Assembly: GCA_030673205.1 (NCBI GenBank) | Contig: DAOVJP010000066.1 | Location: 1-7,181, forward strand | DNA length: 7,181 nucleotides | Origin: Thermoplasmata archaeon | GTDB taxonomy: Archaea; Thermoplasmatota; Thermoplasmata; JAGHBH01 | Reading direction: 5' to 3' | Shown here: one piece after another, positions 6,420-7,181 of the stretch | Numbering within the stretch: the first letter of the stretch is position 1 | Layout: each line of letters opens with the position of its first letter | Translations under genes and position numbers: made by a program | The notes under the pieces: model-generated | What the model was told of the DNA's origin: nothing | What the model saw: the letters and a program-made list of their open reading frames with translations, nothing else | Database searches by the model: none

Positions 6420-6500
6420 GGACTAGGGGAATAAAAAGGGTTAGTAGGAAGGAGATGGGGCGGGTAAGTATGATAAACCCCAATGGCCTTGAGGAGGAAG
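6420..6500. promoter_or_regulatory. Divergent promoter region between DP1 and dCMP deaminase genes
   Basis: The spacer must hold promoters for both directions. On the + strand AATAAAAAG (6430-6438) could be a TATA element with a start near 6460. On the minus strand GTTTATCATA (+ strand 6469-6478) could serve DP1 with a start near 6445 and a leader of about 26 nt. The two elements would lie interleaved, each nearer the opposite gene. GAGGAGG at 6491-6497 is a strong ribosome site for an ATG at 6501 and argues against the earlier ATG at 6483. The elements are weak matches judged by eye. Confidence 0.35.
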
Positions 6501-6962
6501 ATGAGCCGCCCCTCCAAGGATGAATATTTCATGCGCATGGCCTTTCTTGCCTCCACCCGCTCCACATGTCTGCGGCGGAAGGTGGGCGCCGTCATAGTGA
6601 AACACGGCCACGTTCTCAGCACTGGCTATAATGGAGCCCCGAAAGGGATGGACCACTGTGAGGTCACCGGCTGCCTGAGGGAGAAGATGGGGGTGCCCTC
6701 CGGCGAACGGCACGAGTTGTGCAGGGGTCTCCACGCCGAGCAGAACGCCATAATACAGGCTGCGTCCTTTGGAGTGAACATCTCCGGCTCAAAGATGTAT
6801 GTCACCAACCACCCGTGCACAGTGTGTTCCAAGATGCTTATCAACGCGGGGATAGAGGAGGTCGTGTACAGCGAGGATTACGTTGACGAGTTGGCCAAGA
6901 AGCTCTTGAAAGATGGGGGGCTGAAGGTAAGACGATACGGGTTGGAAGGGGAAGAGGGGTAG
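6501..6962 (+). CDS. Deoxycytidylate (dCMP) deaminase, ComEB family
   Basis: The enzyme deaminates dCMP to dUMP, feeding thymidylate synthesis in the cytoplasm. The 153-residue product shows RPSKDEYFMRMAFLASTRSTC, RRKVGAVIV, STGYNGAPKGMDHC, then GERHELCRGLHAEQNAI with the catalytic His-Ala-Glu (residues 78-80) and PCTVC (105-109), the paired Cys ligands of the catalytic zinc. Further Cys and His residues (the Cys in STC, HC, GC and HELC) could bind a second structural zinc as in the phage T4 enzyme; that is an inference. Catalytic residues and length fit the family. I chose the ATG at 6501 because GAGGAGG lies just upstream and homologues usually begin with a short stretch before RPSKDEYF; the ATG at 6483 would add MALRRK. 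It is divergent from DP1, and the next gene begins 2 bp after its stop. Confidence 0.93.
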   Translation: MSRPSKDEYFMRMAFLASTRSTCLRRKVGAVIVKHGHVLSTGYNGAPKGMDHCEVTGCLREKMGVPSGERHELCRGLHAEQNAIIQAASFGVNISGSKMYVTNHPCTVCSKMLINAGIEEVVYSEDYVDELAKKLLKDGGLKVRRYGLEGEEG

Positions 6963-6964
6963 GA

Positions 6965-7181
6965 ATGGCGGATGGGAGATGGCGCCGACTGGCCCTGCCG
7001 TTGTTCGGGAACGTTATGCAGAGCATTGTGTGGACGGTCTTCCTCGGCGTCCTATTACCATCCTACGCGGCTTTGCATGGACACACTGACAGGTACGGGA
7101 CCATGGTGGCGGTCAACGCCGCCGCCATCGCGCTCTTCGCCATCCCTGGAGGCCGCCTTTCCGACATCGCAGGTCGTCGAC
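6965..7181 (+). CDS. Major facilitator superfamily transporter, N-terminal part (runs off window)
   Basis: An open frame from the ATG at 6965 continues to the window end without a stop (72 complete codons). After a short basic start (MADGRWRR), residues about 9-38 form a first hydrophobic helix (LALPLFGNVMQSIVWTVFLG) and about 46-61 a second (TMVAVNAAAIALFAIP). They are followed by GGRLSDIAGRR (62-72), a good match to MFS motif A, which sits in the loop between transmembrane helices 2 and 3. It is therefore an inner-membrane secondary transporter; substrate and direction cannot be told from this part. The start lies 2 bp after the dCMP deaminase stop, so the two are probably co-transcribed, though a functional link is not evident. 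The purine-rich GAAGAGGGGTAGG upstream may serve as ribosome site. Confidence 0.8.
   Translation, partial: MADGRWRRLALPLFGNVMQSIVWTVFLGVLLPSYAALHGHTDRYGTMVAVNAAAIALFAIPGGRLSDIAGRR

Noticed and set aside
6483..6500. Start of dCMP deaminase at the ATG at 6483
   Set aside because: The strong GAGGAGG ribosome site at 6491-6497 would lie inside the gene, while it is well placed for the ATG at 6501, where family homology begins.

Overview
This window looks like chromosomal DNA of a euryarchaeon, most likely of the Thermoplasmata/Methanomassiliicoccales side. The reasons are a small subunit (DP1) of the archaeal family-D DNA polymerase, a DUF447-type flavoprotein next to an archaeal CitG-like protein, a large helix-hairpin-helix/coiled-coil/KaiC-like protein, AGG/AGA- and ATA-rich codon use, and tight gene packing with TATA-like promoter elements. 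The lineage is inferred from gene content only. No rRNA, tRNA, insertion sequence, CRISPR array or phage gene is visible.

Left part (1-1955, + strand): three tightly linked genes. The end of a small conserved archaeal protein (5' end outside the window) is followed by a CitG-like triphosphoribosyl-dephospho-CoA synthase homologue with no canonical start codon where homology begins, then by a DUF447 protein joined to it by an ATGA overlap. They look like one operon, possibly for a cofactor or one-carbon function, but the pathway cannot be read from the sequence.

Centre (2012-6419, - strand): DP1 is followed, 148 bp downstream on the same strand, by an 869-residue protein. That protein has an N-terminal helix-hairpin-helix, a disordered Lys/Glu-rich stretch carrying four copies of an LxxWL motif, a long coiled coil with a Gly-rich interruption, and a C-terminal KaiC/RadA-like domain. 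In that domain the Walker A Thr/Ser, the KaiC catalytic Glu pair and the Walker B Asp are all replaced. It looks like a structural or nucleic-acid-associated pseudo-ATPase and is the most interesting object here. The gap between the two genes carries a perfect 12-bp palindrome.

Right part (6420-7181, + strand): a dCMP deaminase gene is divergent from DP1 across about 80 bp that could hold two interleaved promoters. It is followed after 2 bp by the start of a major facilitator superfamily transporter that runs off the window. DP1 and dCMP deaminase tie this region to DNA synthesis and dNTP supply.

A recurring trait is the insertion of acidic, Gly/Glu/Lys-rich low-complexity linkers between folded domains in three separate genes (DUF447, DP1 and the coiled-coil protein). 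No gap between genes exceeds 150 bp.
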